From NCBI GenBank assembly GCA_949294185.1, contig CASFGA010000001.1:62001-126000 (forward strand): DNA of 64,000 nt, given 5' to 3'. Within the stretch, counting starts at the first letter, position 1. The number at the start of each line of letters is the position of its first letter. Shown piece by piece: positions 55,343-64,000 of the stretch. Below the pieces are notes generated by a model. The model was given only the letters and a program-made list of their open reading frames with translations. It had not been told where the DNA came from and did not search any database. Made by a program: the position numbers and the translations under genes. The stretch is from an uncultured Bacteroides sp. GTDB lineage: Bacteria > Bacteroidota > Bacteroidia > Bacteroidales > Bacteroidaceae.

Positions 55343-56334
55343 AACTACCCGGCAAAATAGCAATCATGGGTGGAGGAAGCTGGGCCACGGCTATCGCCAA
55401 AATCATACTGGCTCAGGCTGACTCGATAAACTGGTATATGCGCCGAGACGACCGCATTGAAGACTTCAAGCGGCTCGGGCATAATCCGGCTTATCTGACA
55501 AGCGTGCGCTTTGATGTAAAGCGCATCAGCTTTTCTTCCGACATCAACAAGGTGGTACGCGAATCGGATACGCTGATTTTCGTCACTCCTTCGCCTTACC
55601 TGAAAAACCACCTGAAGAAGCTCAAGACCAAGCTGAAGGACAAATTCATCGTGACCGCCATCAAGGGAATCGTACCCGATGAAAACCTGATCATTTCCGA
55701 CTATTTTCACAAGATATACGATGTGCCCGAAGACAACATCGCCGTTCTGGCAGGGCCGTGCCATGCTGAAGAAGTGGCTTTGGAGCGTCTGTCTTATCTC
55801 ACTGTGGGATGCAAGGACATCGAAAAGGCAAGACTCTTTGCACGACAACTGGCGGGACACTATATCAAGACTTCGGTAAACACAGATGTGGCGGGCATCG
55901 AATATGCATCGGTGCTGAAGAACGTATACGCCATAGCCGCCGGCATCTGTAGCGGACTGAAATATGGCGACAACTTTCAGGCGGTACTCGTATCGAACGC
56001 CTTGCAGGAAATGAACCGCTTCCTCGACACGGTGCATCCAGTGAACCGGTGTACGAACGATTCGGCCTATTTAGGTGACCTGTTGGTGACTTCCTACTCC
56101 AACTTCAGCCGCAACCGCGTGTTCGGAACGATGATCGGAAAAGGATATTCCGTAAAAAGCGCACAGATAGAGATGGAGATGATTGCCGAAGGATATTACG
56201 GCACCAAATGCATTAAGGAGCTGAACAAACATCTGCACGTAAATATGCCGATAGTAGACGCTGTATACAATATACTTTACGAGCGCATCGCCCCGGTAAT
56301 TGAGATTAAATTATTAACTGATTCGTTCAGATAA
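55339..56334 (+). CDS. gpsA: Glycerol-3-phosphate dehydrogenase (NAD(P)+)
   Basis: 331 residues. The Rossmann motif [12 protein letters not shown] (about 12-23) is at the N-terminus, the substrate-binding segment [19 protein letters not shown] is at about 194-212, and the family [11 protein letters not shown] is present. It makes sn-glycerol 3-phosphate for phospholipids. Its ATG overlaps the lysS stop by 4 bp and pgi follows 12 bp later. Confidence 0.95.
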   Translation: MKLPGKIAIMGGGSWATAIAKIILAQADSINWYMRRDDRIEDFKRLGHNPAYLTSVRFDVKRISFSSDINKVVRESDTLIFVTPSPYLKNHLKKLKTKLKDKFIVTAIKGIVPDENLIISDYFHKIYDVPEDNIAVLAGPCHAEEVALERLSYLTVGCKDIEKARLFARQLAGHYIKTSVNTDVAGIEYASVLKNVYAIAAGICSGLKYGDNFQAVLVSNALQEMNRFLDTVHPVNRCTNDSAYLGDLLVTSYSNFSRNRVFGTMIGKGYSVKSAQIEMEMIAEGYYGTKCIKELNKHLHVNMPIVDAVYNILYERIAPVIEIKLLTDSFR

Positions 56335-56346
56335 AAACAGATAGTT

Positions 56347-57693
56347 ATGGAAAACATTACGCTTAATGTCGAAAAAGTCTTAGGATTCGTCGACAAGGAA
56401 AAACTGGCCGCTTATGCGCCCAAAGTAAAGGAATGTATGGAAACTCTGGAAAAGGGTACCGGACTGGGAAACGACTTTCTGGGATGGCTGCACCTGCCTT
56501 CTTCCATCACAAAAGAACATCTGGCTGACCTGAAGGCTACAGCCGAAGTGCTCCGCGAAAACTGCGAAGTGGTGGTAGTGGCCGGAATCGGAGGAAGCTA
56601 CTTGGGGGCACGCGCAGTAATCGAAGCCATGTCGGACAGCTTCCAGTGGCTGCGTGAAAAGAAAGCGGGACAACCTACCATCATCTTTGCCGGGCACAAC
56701 ATCGGCGAAGACTATCTGGCCGAGCTGACCGACTTCTTAAAAGACAAGAAGTTCGGTGTAATCAACATCTCCAAGTCGGGCACGACAACCGAAACGGCCA
56801 TCGCATTCCGCCTGCTGAAGAAGCAGTGTGAAGACCAACGCGGAAAAGACATGGCGCGCAAGGTCATCGTAGCCGTAACCGACGCTAAAAAGGGCGCAGC
56901 CCGCGTAACAGCCGACAAGGAAGGATACAAGTCATTCATCATCCCCGACAATGTGGGCGGACGCTTCTCCGTTCTCACTCCGGTAGGTCTGCTGCCCATC
57001 GCTGTAGCAGGCGTAGACATCGAGCAACTGGTAGCAGGAGCCTGCGAGATGGAGAAAGTATGCGCCAACGAGGAACTGACAGAAAATCCGGCGGCTCTTT
57101 ATGCTGCCACCCGCAACGAGCTGTACAAGGAAGGAAAGAAGATTGAAATCCTCGTCAACTTCCAGCCGAAACTGCATTACTTCATGGAATGGTGGAAGCA
57201 GCTCTACGGTGAATCGGAAGGTAAAGACGGCAAAGGCATCTATCCAAGCTCAGTCGACTTCTCGACCGACCTCCACTCTATGGGCCAATGGATCCAACAG
57301 GGCGAACGCACCATCTTCGAGACGGTGGTGTCTGTCGAAAAGCCGAATCACGAACTCCATGTGCCAAGCGATGAAGAGAATCTGGACGGACTGAACTTCC
57401 TGGCCGGAAAGCGGGTGGATGAAGTGAACAAGATGGCCGAACTGGGAACCCAACTGGCTCATGTCGACGGAGGAGTCCCCAACCTGCGCATCAGCGTTCC
57501 TGCCCTGAATGAATATTATTTAGGACAGCTCATCTACTTCTTCGAAAAGGCTTGCGGCATCAGCGGATACCTGTTGGGTGTCAATCCGTTCAACCAACCG
57601 GGCGTGGAGGCTTACAAGAAAAACATGTTCGCCCTCCTGAACAAGCCGGGCTACGAAAAGGAATCGGAAGCAATTCAGGCCAGACTGAAATAA
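56347..57693 (+). CDS. pgi: Glucose-6-phosphate isomerase
   Basis: 448 residues, the short bacterial form. The signature [18 protein letters not shown] lies at about 138-155, [11 protein letters not shown] at about 79-89, and the catalytic region around [14 protein letters not shown] near 320 and the C-terminal [13 protein letters not shown]. It interconverts glucose-6-P and fructose-6-P. Last gene of the lysS-gpsA-pgi unit, closed by a terminator at 57714. Confidence 0.96.
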   Translation: MENITLNVEKVLGFVDKEKLAAYAPKVKECMETLEKGTGLGNDFLGWLHLPSSITKEHLADLKATAEVLRENCEVVVVAGIGGSYLGARAVIEAMSDSFQWLREKKAGQPTIIFAGHNIGEDYLAELTDFLKDKKFGVINISKSGTTTETAIAFRLLKKQCEDQRGKDMARKVIVAVTDAKKGAARVTADKEGYKSFIIPDNVGGRFSVLTPVGLLPIAVAGVDIEQLVAGACEMEKVCANEELTENPAALYAATRNELYKEGKKIEILVNFQPKLHYFMEWWKQLYGESEGKDGKGIYPSSVDFSTDLHSMGQWIQQGERTIFETVVSVEKPNHELHVPSDEENLDGLNFLAGKRVDEVNKMAELGTQLAHVDGGVPNLRISVPALNEYYLGQLIYFFEKACGISGYLLGVNPFNQPGVEAYKKNMFALLNKPGYEKESEAIQARLK

Positions 57694-57713
57694 GCAGAAC
57701 ATAAAATTACTGA

Positions 57714-57762
57714 GAATCAAGACCAGTCCGGATACCGACGGCGGTTTTGATTCTCTTTTTTT
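57714..57762 (+). terminator. Terminator of lysS-gpsA-pgi
   Basis: An 11-bp stem GAATCAAGACC/GGTTTTGATTC (one G-T pair; 57714-57724 and 57743-57753), followed by TCTTTTTTT. Confidence 0.8.
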
Positions 57763-57794
57763 AATGTATAACCCTCAACTTAACTGAATAAAAA

Positions 57795-58532
57795 GTGTAC
57801 GAACAATCCATATCCCAATATCTTGACGCGCACCATCACGAGTCCATCCGCCTGAAGGCCGTTCTTTTCGACATGGACGGCGTATTGTTTGACTCGATGA
57901 AAAATCACGCCACCGCCTGGCACGAAGCGATGAAACACTACGGCATGCACATGACCCGAGAAGAAGCCTACATGCACGAAGGACGCACCGGAGCTTCCAC
58001 CATCAATATCGTGAGCCTGCGCGAGCGCGGACACGAGGCTACCGAGGCGGAAATCAAGGAAATCTATCATACGAAAAGTGAAATCTTCACCTGTCTGGCA
58101 AAGCCCGAACGCATGGCGGGAGCCTATGAACTGCTGCTCAAGATCAAGCAGGCCGGACTAACGCCGATGGTGGTAACAGGTTCCGGACAGAAGTCTCTGT
58201 TGGACAAACTGAACCATTATTTCCCCGACATATTCAAGCCGGAACTGATGGTAACGGCATTCGATGTGAAATACGGGAAGCCTAATCCGGAACCTTATCT
58301 GATGGCACTGAAGAAAGCGGATGTCCGGGCAAACGAAGCGTTGGTTGTGGAGAATGCACCACTCGGCGTGCGCGCAGGCGTAGCGGCAGGCATTTTCACC
58401 GTAGCACTCAATACAGGCCCCCTGCCCGACAATGCGCTGCTCGATGAAGGAGCCGACCTGCTGTTTCCCTCCATGCCCGCATTCAATGAAGCGTGGGAGC
58501 AGCTGTATGCCGAATTAGCACAAGGCCAATAA
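57795..58532 (+). CDS. HAD-superfamily phosphatase (beta-phosphoglucomutase-like)
   Basis: 245 residues. HAD motif I FDMDGVLFDS (about 25-34), motif II VTGSGQ (about 123-128), the motif III lysine in KYGKPNPEPYL (about 164-174) and motif IV VENAPLGVRAG. The cap domain follows motif I directly (DSMKNHATAWHEA...), as in subfamily IA phosphatases and phosphoglucomutases. The substrate is a small phosphorylated sugar, not otherwise identified. The start is a GTG just after an in-frame TAA; no in-frame ATG precedes motif I. No clear promoter box was found in the gap after the pgi terminator. Confidence 0.88.
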   Translation: MYEQSISQYLDAHHHESIRLKAVLFDMDGVLFDSMKNHATAWHEAMKHYGMHMTREEAYMHEGRTGASTINIVSLRERGHEATEAEIKEIYHTKSEIFTCLAKPERMAGAYELLLKIKQAGLTPMVVTGSGQKSLLDKLNHYFPDIFKPELMVTAFDVKYGKPNPEPYLMALKKADVRANEALVVENAPLGVRAGVAAGIFTVALNTGPLPDNALLDEGADLLFPSMPAFNEAWEQLYAELAQGQ

Positions 58533-58603
58533 GATTTCGGCCATGGCCGGATTGCTATATGATGCGGACGGAACGAGATTTCCTCCCGCATCAAATTATG
58601 CGT

Positions 58604-60430
58604 TCACCGGCCCTCATGCTTCTTTATCACCTCAAGAAAATCTTTCCCGTATTTTTTCTTCTTGTATTCGCCTATGCCGCTCACCTCGCCAAAATCGTCT
58701 AAAGTAAGCGGACGGCGGACGGCAAGTGCATGAAGTGTCTTGTCCGACAGCACGATGTAAGGAGGAATTGACTGACGGTCGGCAAGCAGACGACGCAACT
58801 GACGAAGCTTTTCAAACAGCTGCTCATCTTCGTCTTCGAAAACGGCAGGGGTCAGAACCGGAACAGACGGGGTTACCGCCTCTTTTTTCTTTCTTCTGGA
58901 AACCGACTTTCCGGCACGCTCTTCACGCTTGATGACCACCAACAAGGCACGGGCACGGCCGAACAAGACCTCCCGTCCTGCCTCCGTAATCTTCAAGTGA
59001 TTGCCTTCATCATAAGCCACCTCAAAATAACCCATATTGAGCATCTGCAACAGATAATCCTGCCAATCACGCGCAGGGATATCACGCCCCGCTCCGTAAG
59101 TCTTCAGCTTGTCATATCCTTTTTCCACAATCTCCGCCGTGACCGCCCCTTTCAGTATGTCGACAAGTGTACGCGTGCCTACCCGTTCGCCAGTACGTGC
59201 AATGGCACTCAACGCTTTCTGCACGATGACCGTTCCGTCGAACCGCTCGGGCGGATTGCGGCACACATCGCAGTTTCCGCAGTCATGATCCATCGCCTCA
59301 CCGAAATAGTTAAGCAGAATCCGCCTCCGGCAGATATCAGACTCGGCATACTGCTGCATCCTGTTCAGTTTCTCCAGATTGACCTCCTGCTGCTTGCTTT
59401 CGGCAGCAAACTTAGAGAGCATCACGATGTCGGCAAACGAATAGAAGAGCAGCGTGTCGCCGGGCAGTCCGTCGCGTCCGGCTCGTCCGATTTCCTGATA
59501 AAAGCTTTCGATACTCTTCGGCAGATTGTAGTGAATCACCCACCTCACGTTCGACTTGTCTATCCCCATTCCGAAAGCTACGGTAGCGCAGACTATCTGC
59601 ACACGGTCGTTGATGAAATCATCCTGCGCCCGCTCGCGCTGCTCGTTGCTCAGTCCGGCATGATACACCCCTACACTGAATCCTTCTCTAGCGAGCAGTC
59701 CGGCCACTTTCTCCGTTCCGCTCCGGCTCATGCAGTAGATAATACCGCTTTCGCCCGGATGCCGGCGGATAAAGCTCACGATAGCACGAATCTTGTCTTT
59801 CTGCTGATAGCCACGCTTCACATCGAGACTGAGATTCGGACGGTCGAACGAAGAAATGAATATTTTGGGATTGCGCATGTCAAGCTGCTTGAGGATGTCC
59901 TCGCGGGTAATCTTGTCGGCAGTAGCCGTCAGAGCCACTATGGGAACTTGCGGGAACTGCTGCCGGAGCACCTTCAGCTGTGTATACTCCGGACGAAAAT
60001 CATGCCCCCACTGGGAGATGCAGTGCGCCTCGTCGACGGCAAACAGCGAAATCCGTATGTCGCGCAGCAGAAAGCCAAGCTCCGCCAACAGACGCTCGGG
60101 CGATACGTAAAGAAGTTTTATCTTTCCCTGCGCACATTCCATCCGCAGGCTCATGTTTTCCGTCTCATTGTTGCTGCTGTTGAGCGCACGCGCTGCGATT
60201 CCGTTCGCACGAAGCGCCTCCACCTGGTCTTTCATCAGCGAGATGAGCGGTGAAACAACAACGGCTGTCCCCTCCATCATCAGGGCGGGAAGCTGATAAC
60301 AGACAGACTTTCCTCCTCCCGTAGGCATAAGCACCAGTGTATCTTGCCTTTCAAGTATACAAGATATGATTTCCTCCTGCAAAGGCCGGAAACGGGTGTA
60401 TCCGAAATATGATTTCAATGTTTGCAGCAT
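58604..60430 (-). CDS. recQ: ATP-dependent DNA helicase RecQ
   Basis: 608 residues. Superfamily 2 helicase core with Walker A MPTGGGKS (about 39-46) and DEAH box [15 protein letters not shown]. The RQC zinc site has [12 protein letters not shown]...CGNCDVC, and a C-terminal HRDC domain ([23 protein letters not shown]) ends the protein. It acts in recombination repair and fork maintenance. The longer open frame adds an AT-rich hydrophobic leader that crosses the promoter box at 60462-60469, so I chose the ATG at 60428-60430. Confidence 0.96.
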   Translation of the reverse strand: MLQTLKSYFGYTRFRPLQEEIISCILERQDTLVLMPTGGGKSVCYQLPALMMEGTAVVVSPLISLMKDQVEALRANGIAARALNSSNNETENMSLRMECAQGKIKLLYVSPERLLAELGFLLRDIRISLFAVDEAHCISQWGHDFRPEYTQLKVLRQQFPQVPIVALTATADKITREDILKQLDMRNPKIFISSFDRPNLSLDVKRGYQQKDKIRAIVSFIRRHPGESGIIYCMSRSGTEKVAGLLAREGFSVGVYHAGLSNEQRERAQDDFINDRVQIVCATVAFGMGIDKSNVRWVIHYNLPKSIESFYQEIGRAGRDGLPGDTLLFYSFADIVMLSKFAAESKQQEVNLEKLNRMQQYAESDICRRRILLNYFGEAMDHDCGNCDVCRNPPERFDGTVIVQKALSAIARTGERVGTRTLVDILKGAVTAEIVEKGYDKLKTYGAGRDIPARDWQDYLLQMLNMGYFEVAYDEGNHLKITEAGREVLFGRARALLVVIKREERAGKSVSRRKKKEAVTPSVPVLTPAVFEDEDEQLFEKLRQLRRLLADRQSIPPYIVLSDKTLHALAVRRPLTLDDFGEVSGIGEYKKKKYGKDFLEVIKKHEGR

Positions 60431-60461
60431 GGCATTTTTCCTCCCATAAAAAAGTGAACTG

Positions 60462-60469
60462 CAAAGATA
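60462..60469 (-). promoter_or_regulatory. Promoter -7 box of recQ
   Basis: TATCTTTG on the minus strand, exact TAnnTTTG, 31 bp before the chosen recQ ATG. Confidence 0.6.
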
Positions 60470-60554
60470 GGCAAAAATAAAAATAGTGAAAAAAAGAACC
60501 TTTTCTATTTGTGAATTAGAAAACTTCTGCCCAAATTTGTAAAATGTAATAAAA

Positions 60555-60562
60555 TAATTTTG
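60555..60562 (+). promoter_or_regulatory. Promoter -7 box of the AraC-type regulator gene
   Basis: TAATTTTG, exact TAnnTTTG, but only 8 bp before the first ATG at 60571. If real, the transcript would start almost at the codon, or translation starts at the inner ATG 60622. Confidence 0.5.
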
Positions 60563-60570
60563 GGAAAGAG

Positions 60571-61038
60571 ATGAGAGAGGAAAACAAGAAACAAGACGGG
60601 AAAAGTGCATCCGAAAGAAAAATGCCTTACAATCTGCGTGAAAGGAAAATCGTGAAGGCCCCTTACCGTGAAATGATACGGGCGGAGCTTGCTGACCAAC
60701 TGTATGACGAGATTCTGAACATCATCGTAGCACGGAAGAAATATAAAGATCCGAACTATTGTGCCAAAGACCTGGCCAAAGATCTGAAGACAAACACGCG
60801 CTATCTGTCGGGTGTCATCAACTCGCGTTTCGGGATGAACTATACCTGTCTGGTCAACGAATACCGTATCCGCGATGCCAAACATCTGTTGGTGGACAAG
60901 CGGTACGCAGACAAGACGATAGAAGAAATCAGCGCAATGGTGGGATTTGCCAACCGCCAGTCATTTTACGCAGCTTTCTTCAAACACGTGGGCGGAACTC
61001 CCCGTGAGTACCGCCTCAACCACATGTCAAACAAATAG
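60571..61038 (+). CDS. AraC-type helix-turn-helix regulator
   Basis: 155 residues (138 if translation starts at the ATG at 60622, MPYNLRERK). The body is a single AraC DNA-binding domain with two helix-turn-helix units: [24 protein letters not shown], then [32 protein letters not shown]. There is no sensor domain, and the basic N-terminus is short. It sits 17 bp before the peptidase gene and so is likely cotranscribed with it; the regulated target is unknown. Confidence 0.85.
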   Translation: MREENKKQDGKSASERKMPYNLRERKIVKAPYREMIRAELADQLYDEILNIIVARKKYKDPNYCAKDLAKDLKTNTRYLSGVINSRFGMNYTCLVNEYRIRDAKHLLVDKRYADKTIEEISAMVGFANRQSFYAAFFKHVGGTPREYRLNHMSNK

Positions 61039-61055
61039 GTTTTCACAATCAATCC

Positions 61056-63023
61056 ATGAAACAGCAAGAAGAGGTTCCGTTTGATTACACTGTAGAGCAG
61101 TTTGCCGACTTGCAGATACTCCGCTACCGAGTACCCGGCTTTGATACATTGTCATTGCCACGCAAGAGGTTAATCTATTATCTCACTCAAGCTGCACTTG
61201 AGGGAAGAGATATTCTGTTCGACCAAAACGGGAAATATAATTTACAAATCCGACGCCTGTTGGAAAGCATATACATACATTATCAGGGAAACCGCTCCAC
61301 AGACGAGTTCCGGGCAATAGAGACATACCTGAAACGCGTATGGTTTTCCAACGGAATCCACCATCATTATGCCTGCGACAAATTCGTTCCGGGATTTACA
61401 GCCGCCTATCTGTCGGAAGTGATACACTCGCTATCCTCTTCCTGCATTCCGACGGAAAAAGACGAAACGGTGGAAGAGATGTGCAAGAAACTTTTTCCTG
61501 TCATATTCGACCCCTCGGTTATGCCCAAGCGGGTGAATCAGACAGACGGAGAAGATTTGGTTCTGACATCTGCCGCCAATTATTATGAAGGCGTGACCCA
61601 ACAAGAAGCGGAAGACTTTTATGCGGCTTTGAAGAAGCCGGACGACACACAGCCGGTGATGTATGGGATGAACAGCCGCCTGATAAAAGAAGACGGACAA
61701 GTAAAGGAACAGGTATGGAAAATAGGAGGAATGTATGGCACTGCTTTAGAACGCATCGTCTGGTGGCTGCAAAAGGCAGAGGAAGCGGCTGAAAACGACA
61801 TTCAGCGTAAAGTCATCCGCTTGTTGATAGACTTTTACCGTACGGGCGACCTAAAGACTTTCGACGCTTACTCCATTGCCTGGCTGAAAGATACCGACTC
61901 GATGGTGGATTTTGTAAACGGTTTCATCGAGAGTTACGGCGACCCGTTGGGAATGAAGGCAAGCTGGGAGTCTATCGTCAACTTCAAGGATATGGATGCA
62001 ACACATCGCACAGAGCTTATCAGCAGCAACGCCCAATGGTTTGAAGACCACTCTCCGGTGGCTCCCCAATTCAAAAAAGAACGGGTAAAAGGCGTGTCGG
62101 CCAAAGTGATTACCGCCGCCATTCTCGCCGGAGACCTGTATCCGAGCACTGCCATCGGAATTAATCTTCCCAATTCCAACTGGATTCGCAGCGTGCACGG
62201 CTCCAAATCAGTCACTATCGGCAATCTGACCGATGCTTACAACAAGGCGGCACGTGGGAACGGCTTCCGTGAAGAATTCGTATACAGCAGTACAGAAATG
62301 ACTCTGCTCGACAAATATGCAGACATAACCGACAATCTGCACACCGACCTGCACGAATGCCTGGGACATGGTTCAGGCAAACTGTTGTCCGGCGTTGACC
62401 CGGATGCACTGAAAGCCTACGGTTCCACTATCGAAGAAGCACGTGCCGACTTGTTTGGTCTCTATTATCTGGCAGACGACAAACTGGTGGAACTCGGGCT
62501 GACACCAGACAATGAAGCTTATAAGGCGGAATATTATTCGTATATGATGAATGGACTGATGACTCAACTCGTCCGTATCGAACCGGGATGCAACATTGAA
62601 GAAGCGCACATGCGTAACCGTCAGCTCATCGCCCATTGGGTATTGGAACAGGGACACGATGAAAAGGTGGCGGAACTGGTGAAACGCGACGGAAAGACTT
62701 ACGTGCGCATCAACGATTATACCAAGCTGCGCGGATTGTTCGGAAGGCTGCTTGCTGAAATCCAACGCATCAAGAGTGAAGGAGATTATGAAAGCGCACG
62801 CAGACTGGTGGAAAACTATGCGGTAAAGGTAGACCAAGAGCTTCACACCGAAGTCTTGGCACGCTACCGCGCCCTGCATCTCGCTCCCTACAAAGGATTC
62901 GTCAATCCGGTCTATACACCGGAAACGGATGCCGACGGAAACATCACAGATGTAAAGATCAGTTATACTGAAGGCTATGCCGAACAGATGCTTCGCTACA
63001 GCCGCGAATATTCAAATCTATAA
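61056..63023 (+). CDS. Dipeptidyl peptidase III (family M49)
   Basis: 655 residues. The zinc motif HECLGH (HExxGH, about 433-438) and the downstream EEARAD (about 460-465) are the M49 signature. It removes dipeptides from the N-terminus of peptides. No signal peptide or lipobox is seen, so it is probably cytoplasmic. It starts 17 bp after the AraC-type regulator gene and precedes the AlkD-like gene by 21 bp (to its ATG). Confidence 0.92.
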   Translation: MKQQEEVPFDYTVEQFADLQILRYRVPGFDTLSLPRKRLIYYLTQAALEGRDILFDQNGKYNLQIRRLLESIYIHYQGNRSTDEFRAIETYLKRVWFSNGIHHHYACDKFVPGFTAAYLSEVIHSLSSSCIPTEKDETVEEMCKKLFPVIFDPSVMPKRVNQTDGEDLVLTSAANYYEGVTQQEAEDFYAALKKPDDTQPVMYGMNSRLIKEDGQVKEQVWKIGGMYGTALERIVWWLQKAEEAAENDIQRKVIRLLIDFYRTGDLKTFDAYSIAWLKDTDSMVDFVNGFIESYGDPLGMKASWESIVNFKDMDATHRTELISSNAQWFEDHSPVAPQFKKERVKGVSAKVITAAILAGDLYPSTAIGINLPNSNWIRSVHGSKSVTIGNLTDAYNKAARGNGFREEFVYSSTEMTLLDKYADITDNLHTDLHECLGHGSGKLLSGVDPDALKAYGSTIEEARADLFGLYYLADDKLVELGLTPDNEAYKAEYYSYMMNGLMTQLVRIEPGCNIEEAHMRNRQLIAHWVLEQGHDEKVAELVKRDGKTYVRINDYTKLRGLFGRLLAEIQRIKSEGDYESARRLVENYAVKVDQELHTEVLARYRALHLAPYKGFVNPVYTPETDADGNITDVKISYTEGYAEQMLRYSREYSNL

Positions 63024-63044
63024 TTATCACACTTGAACAACTTT

Positions 63045-63716
63045 ATGCACGAAACCATCAAGGAAATAAAATCAAAGCTCCGCCTTTATATGAACGGAAT
63101 GATTTCGCAAAGTATGCGGGATAAAGGAATGGATTATAAACTGAACTTCGGCATTGAATATCCCCGCATCAAGGAAATAGCGGCGGAATATGAACCGAAT
63201 CACGAACTGGCCCAGGCACTTTGGAAAGAAAACATCCGCGAATGCAAGATTATGGCAGGACTTCTCCAACCGGCCGACTCGCTTTATCCGGATATCGCTG
63301 AGATATGGATTGAAGATATGCACTATCCGGAACTGGCCGAATATACCGTAATGAATCTGTTCCAACACCTGCCCTATGCTCCGGAAGCGGCGTTCCGGTG
63401 GATGGCAGATGAAAGGGAATATTTCCAGTTGTGCGGTTTTCTGCTGACAGCCCGCCTTCTGATGAAAGGAATGAAGCTTGACGACCAGGCTGAAGCCGAA
63501 TTCATCGACCAAGCCTTTACCGCACTTGAAAGCGACTCGCTGCAGATACGCAGGGCGGCGGCCACAGCCTTGCGCAAATTCGGAGGCCGCTCCAGAAACG
63601 ACTGGAAAAAGATAAGCAAGCAGTTGAGCATTCTGTGCAAGTCAGAGAAACCGGACATAAGCATTTTAGCAAACGAAATTAAAAATGATATAGAATATTG
63701 TCTGCAATCTTTCTAA
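63045..63716 (+). CDS. AlkD-like DNA alkylation repair protein
   Basis: 223 residues made of HEAT-like helical repeats in the DNA glycosylase AlkD family style (LAQALWKENIRECKIMAGLL, AEYTVMNLFQHLPYAPEAAFRWM). A TTG 12 bases upstream is also in frame, but the ATG is preferred. Catalytic residues of AlkD cannot be confirmed by eye, so it may be a non-catalytic relative. Likely cotranscribed with the M49 peptidase gene. Confidence 0.75.
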   Translation: MHETIKEIKSKLRLYMNGMISQSMRDKGMDYKLNFGIEYPRIKEIAAEYEPNHELAQALWKENIRECKIMAGLLQPADSLYPDIAEIWIEDMHYPELAEYTVMNLFQHLPYAPEAAFRWMADEREYFQLCGFLLTARLLMKGMKLDDQAEAEFIDQAFTALESDSLQIRRAAATALRKFGGRSRNDWKKISKQLSILCKSEKPDISILANEIKNDIEYCLQSF

Positions 63717-63732
63717 ATTACGCAAAAAAGGT

Positions 63733-63740
63733 TATCTTTG
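63733..63740 (+). promoter_or_regulatory. Promoter -7 box of the Fur-family gene
   Basis: TATCTTTG, exact TAnnTTTG, with TTTC 19 bp upstream; the start codon lies 19 bp downstream. Confidence 0.6.
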
Positions 63741-63759
63741 GACGCTGAATGCGAATGGT

Positions 63760-64000
63760 ATGGAAGAGAACGTAAAAGACAAGGTGCGGCAAATGCTTAC
63801 GGAATATTTGCAGAAGAACGGACATCGGAAGACGCCCGAACGGTATGCCATACTCGATACCATATATTCGATAAAAGGACATTTCGACATCGACATGCTG
63901 TACAGCTATATGGCAGAAAAGGAGAAGTTCCGCGTCAGCCGTGCCACTCTCTACAATACCATTATCCTGTTCATGGATGCCGGACTGATAATCAAGCACC
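63760..64000 (+). CDS. Fur-family transcriptional regulator, N-terminal part (cut by window edge)
   Basis: About 80 residues beginning MEENVKDKVRQMLTEYLQKNGHRKTPERYAIL. The winged-helix recognition region HFDIDMLYSYM...FRVSRATLYNTIILFMDAGLI matches Fur/PerR/Zur proteins. The metal-sensing C-terminal half is outside the window, so the metal or peroxide specificity cannot be said. It has its own promoter. Confidence 0.88.
   Translation, partial: MEENVKDKVRQMLTEYLQKNGHRKTPERYAILDTIYSIKGHFDIDMLYSYMAEKEKFRVSRATLYNTIILFMDAGLIIKH

Noticed and set aside
60431..60610. 60-residue hydrophobic extension at the N-terminus of RecQ
   Set aside because: It crosses the TATCTTTG box at 60462-60469 and the divergent AraC gene; RecQ proteins start at [15 protein letters not shown] sequence.

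Overview
The window looks like the chromosome of a gut-type Bacteroidales bacterium, probably Bacteroidaceae (Bacteroides/Phocaeicola-like). The reasons are the many TAnnTTTG -7 promoter boxes with TTTG about 19 bp upstream, the Mfa/Fim type V pilus lipoproteins, DUF3575/DUF3868/DUF4136/DUF4251 proteins, a menaquinone operon, an ApgM-type homoserine kinase and IorAB/PaaK genes. No rRNA, prophage, insertion sequence or CRISPR array is visible, and most of the window is housekeeping DNA.

Layout. 1-5.2 kb (minus): a cell-shape operon, IMP cyclohydrolase-mreB-mreC-mreD-mrdA-rodA. The purine gene carries only the cyclohydrolase domain of PurH. 5.4-7.7 kb: a PiT phosphate transporter with a PhoU-like tail. 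7.8-9.6 kb (minus): a queuosine operon (precursor transporter, queC, queF), facing corA-nth across overlapping divergent promoters. 11.6-15.4 kb: small envelope proteins, a membrane-anchored protein, queH and a GNAT acetyltransferase. 15.5 kb: tRNA-Ala(GGC), followed by an intergenic stretch with two copies of an unusual element. An 89-bp core is almost identical in both copies, but the flanking arms differ completely between copies while staying self-complementary within each copy. 16.2-21.3 kb: the menaquinone operon thioesterase-menF-menD-menB-menC, without menE. 21.4-26.7 kb (minus): thrA, an ApgM-family homoserine kinase and thrC, behind a leader peptide and attenuator.

26.9-40.6 kb (minus) is one ten-gene type V pilus operon: DUF3575, DUF3868/OmpA-like, Mfa1-like subunit, Mfa2/FimB-like anchor, a FimA-like subunit, and five fimbrillin-type lipoproteins. 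Four of the last five share a C-terminal module, which is duplicated in one of them. Then come alaS (minus), an M23 peptidase and a MerR regulator, followed by an ATPase + DUF4435 (TOPRIM-like) pair that resembles the PARIS anti-phage system but sits among housekeeping genes. 47.3-53.5 kb (minus) is an aryl 2-oxoacid operon: nitrilase/omega-amidase, iorA, iorB, aminotransferase, paaK, ACT protein. 53.6-57.7 kb is lysS-gpsA-pgi. After that come a HAD phosphatase, recQ (minus), an AraC-type regulator, dipeptidyl peptidase III, an AlkD-like protein and the start of a Fur-family regulator cut by the window edge.

Start codons were often moved inward from the longest frame, using signal peptides, family length, overlap with the upstream stop, or the position of the promoter box. 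Coordinates, motif matches and repeats were read by eye. No homology search was run.
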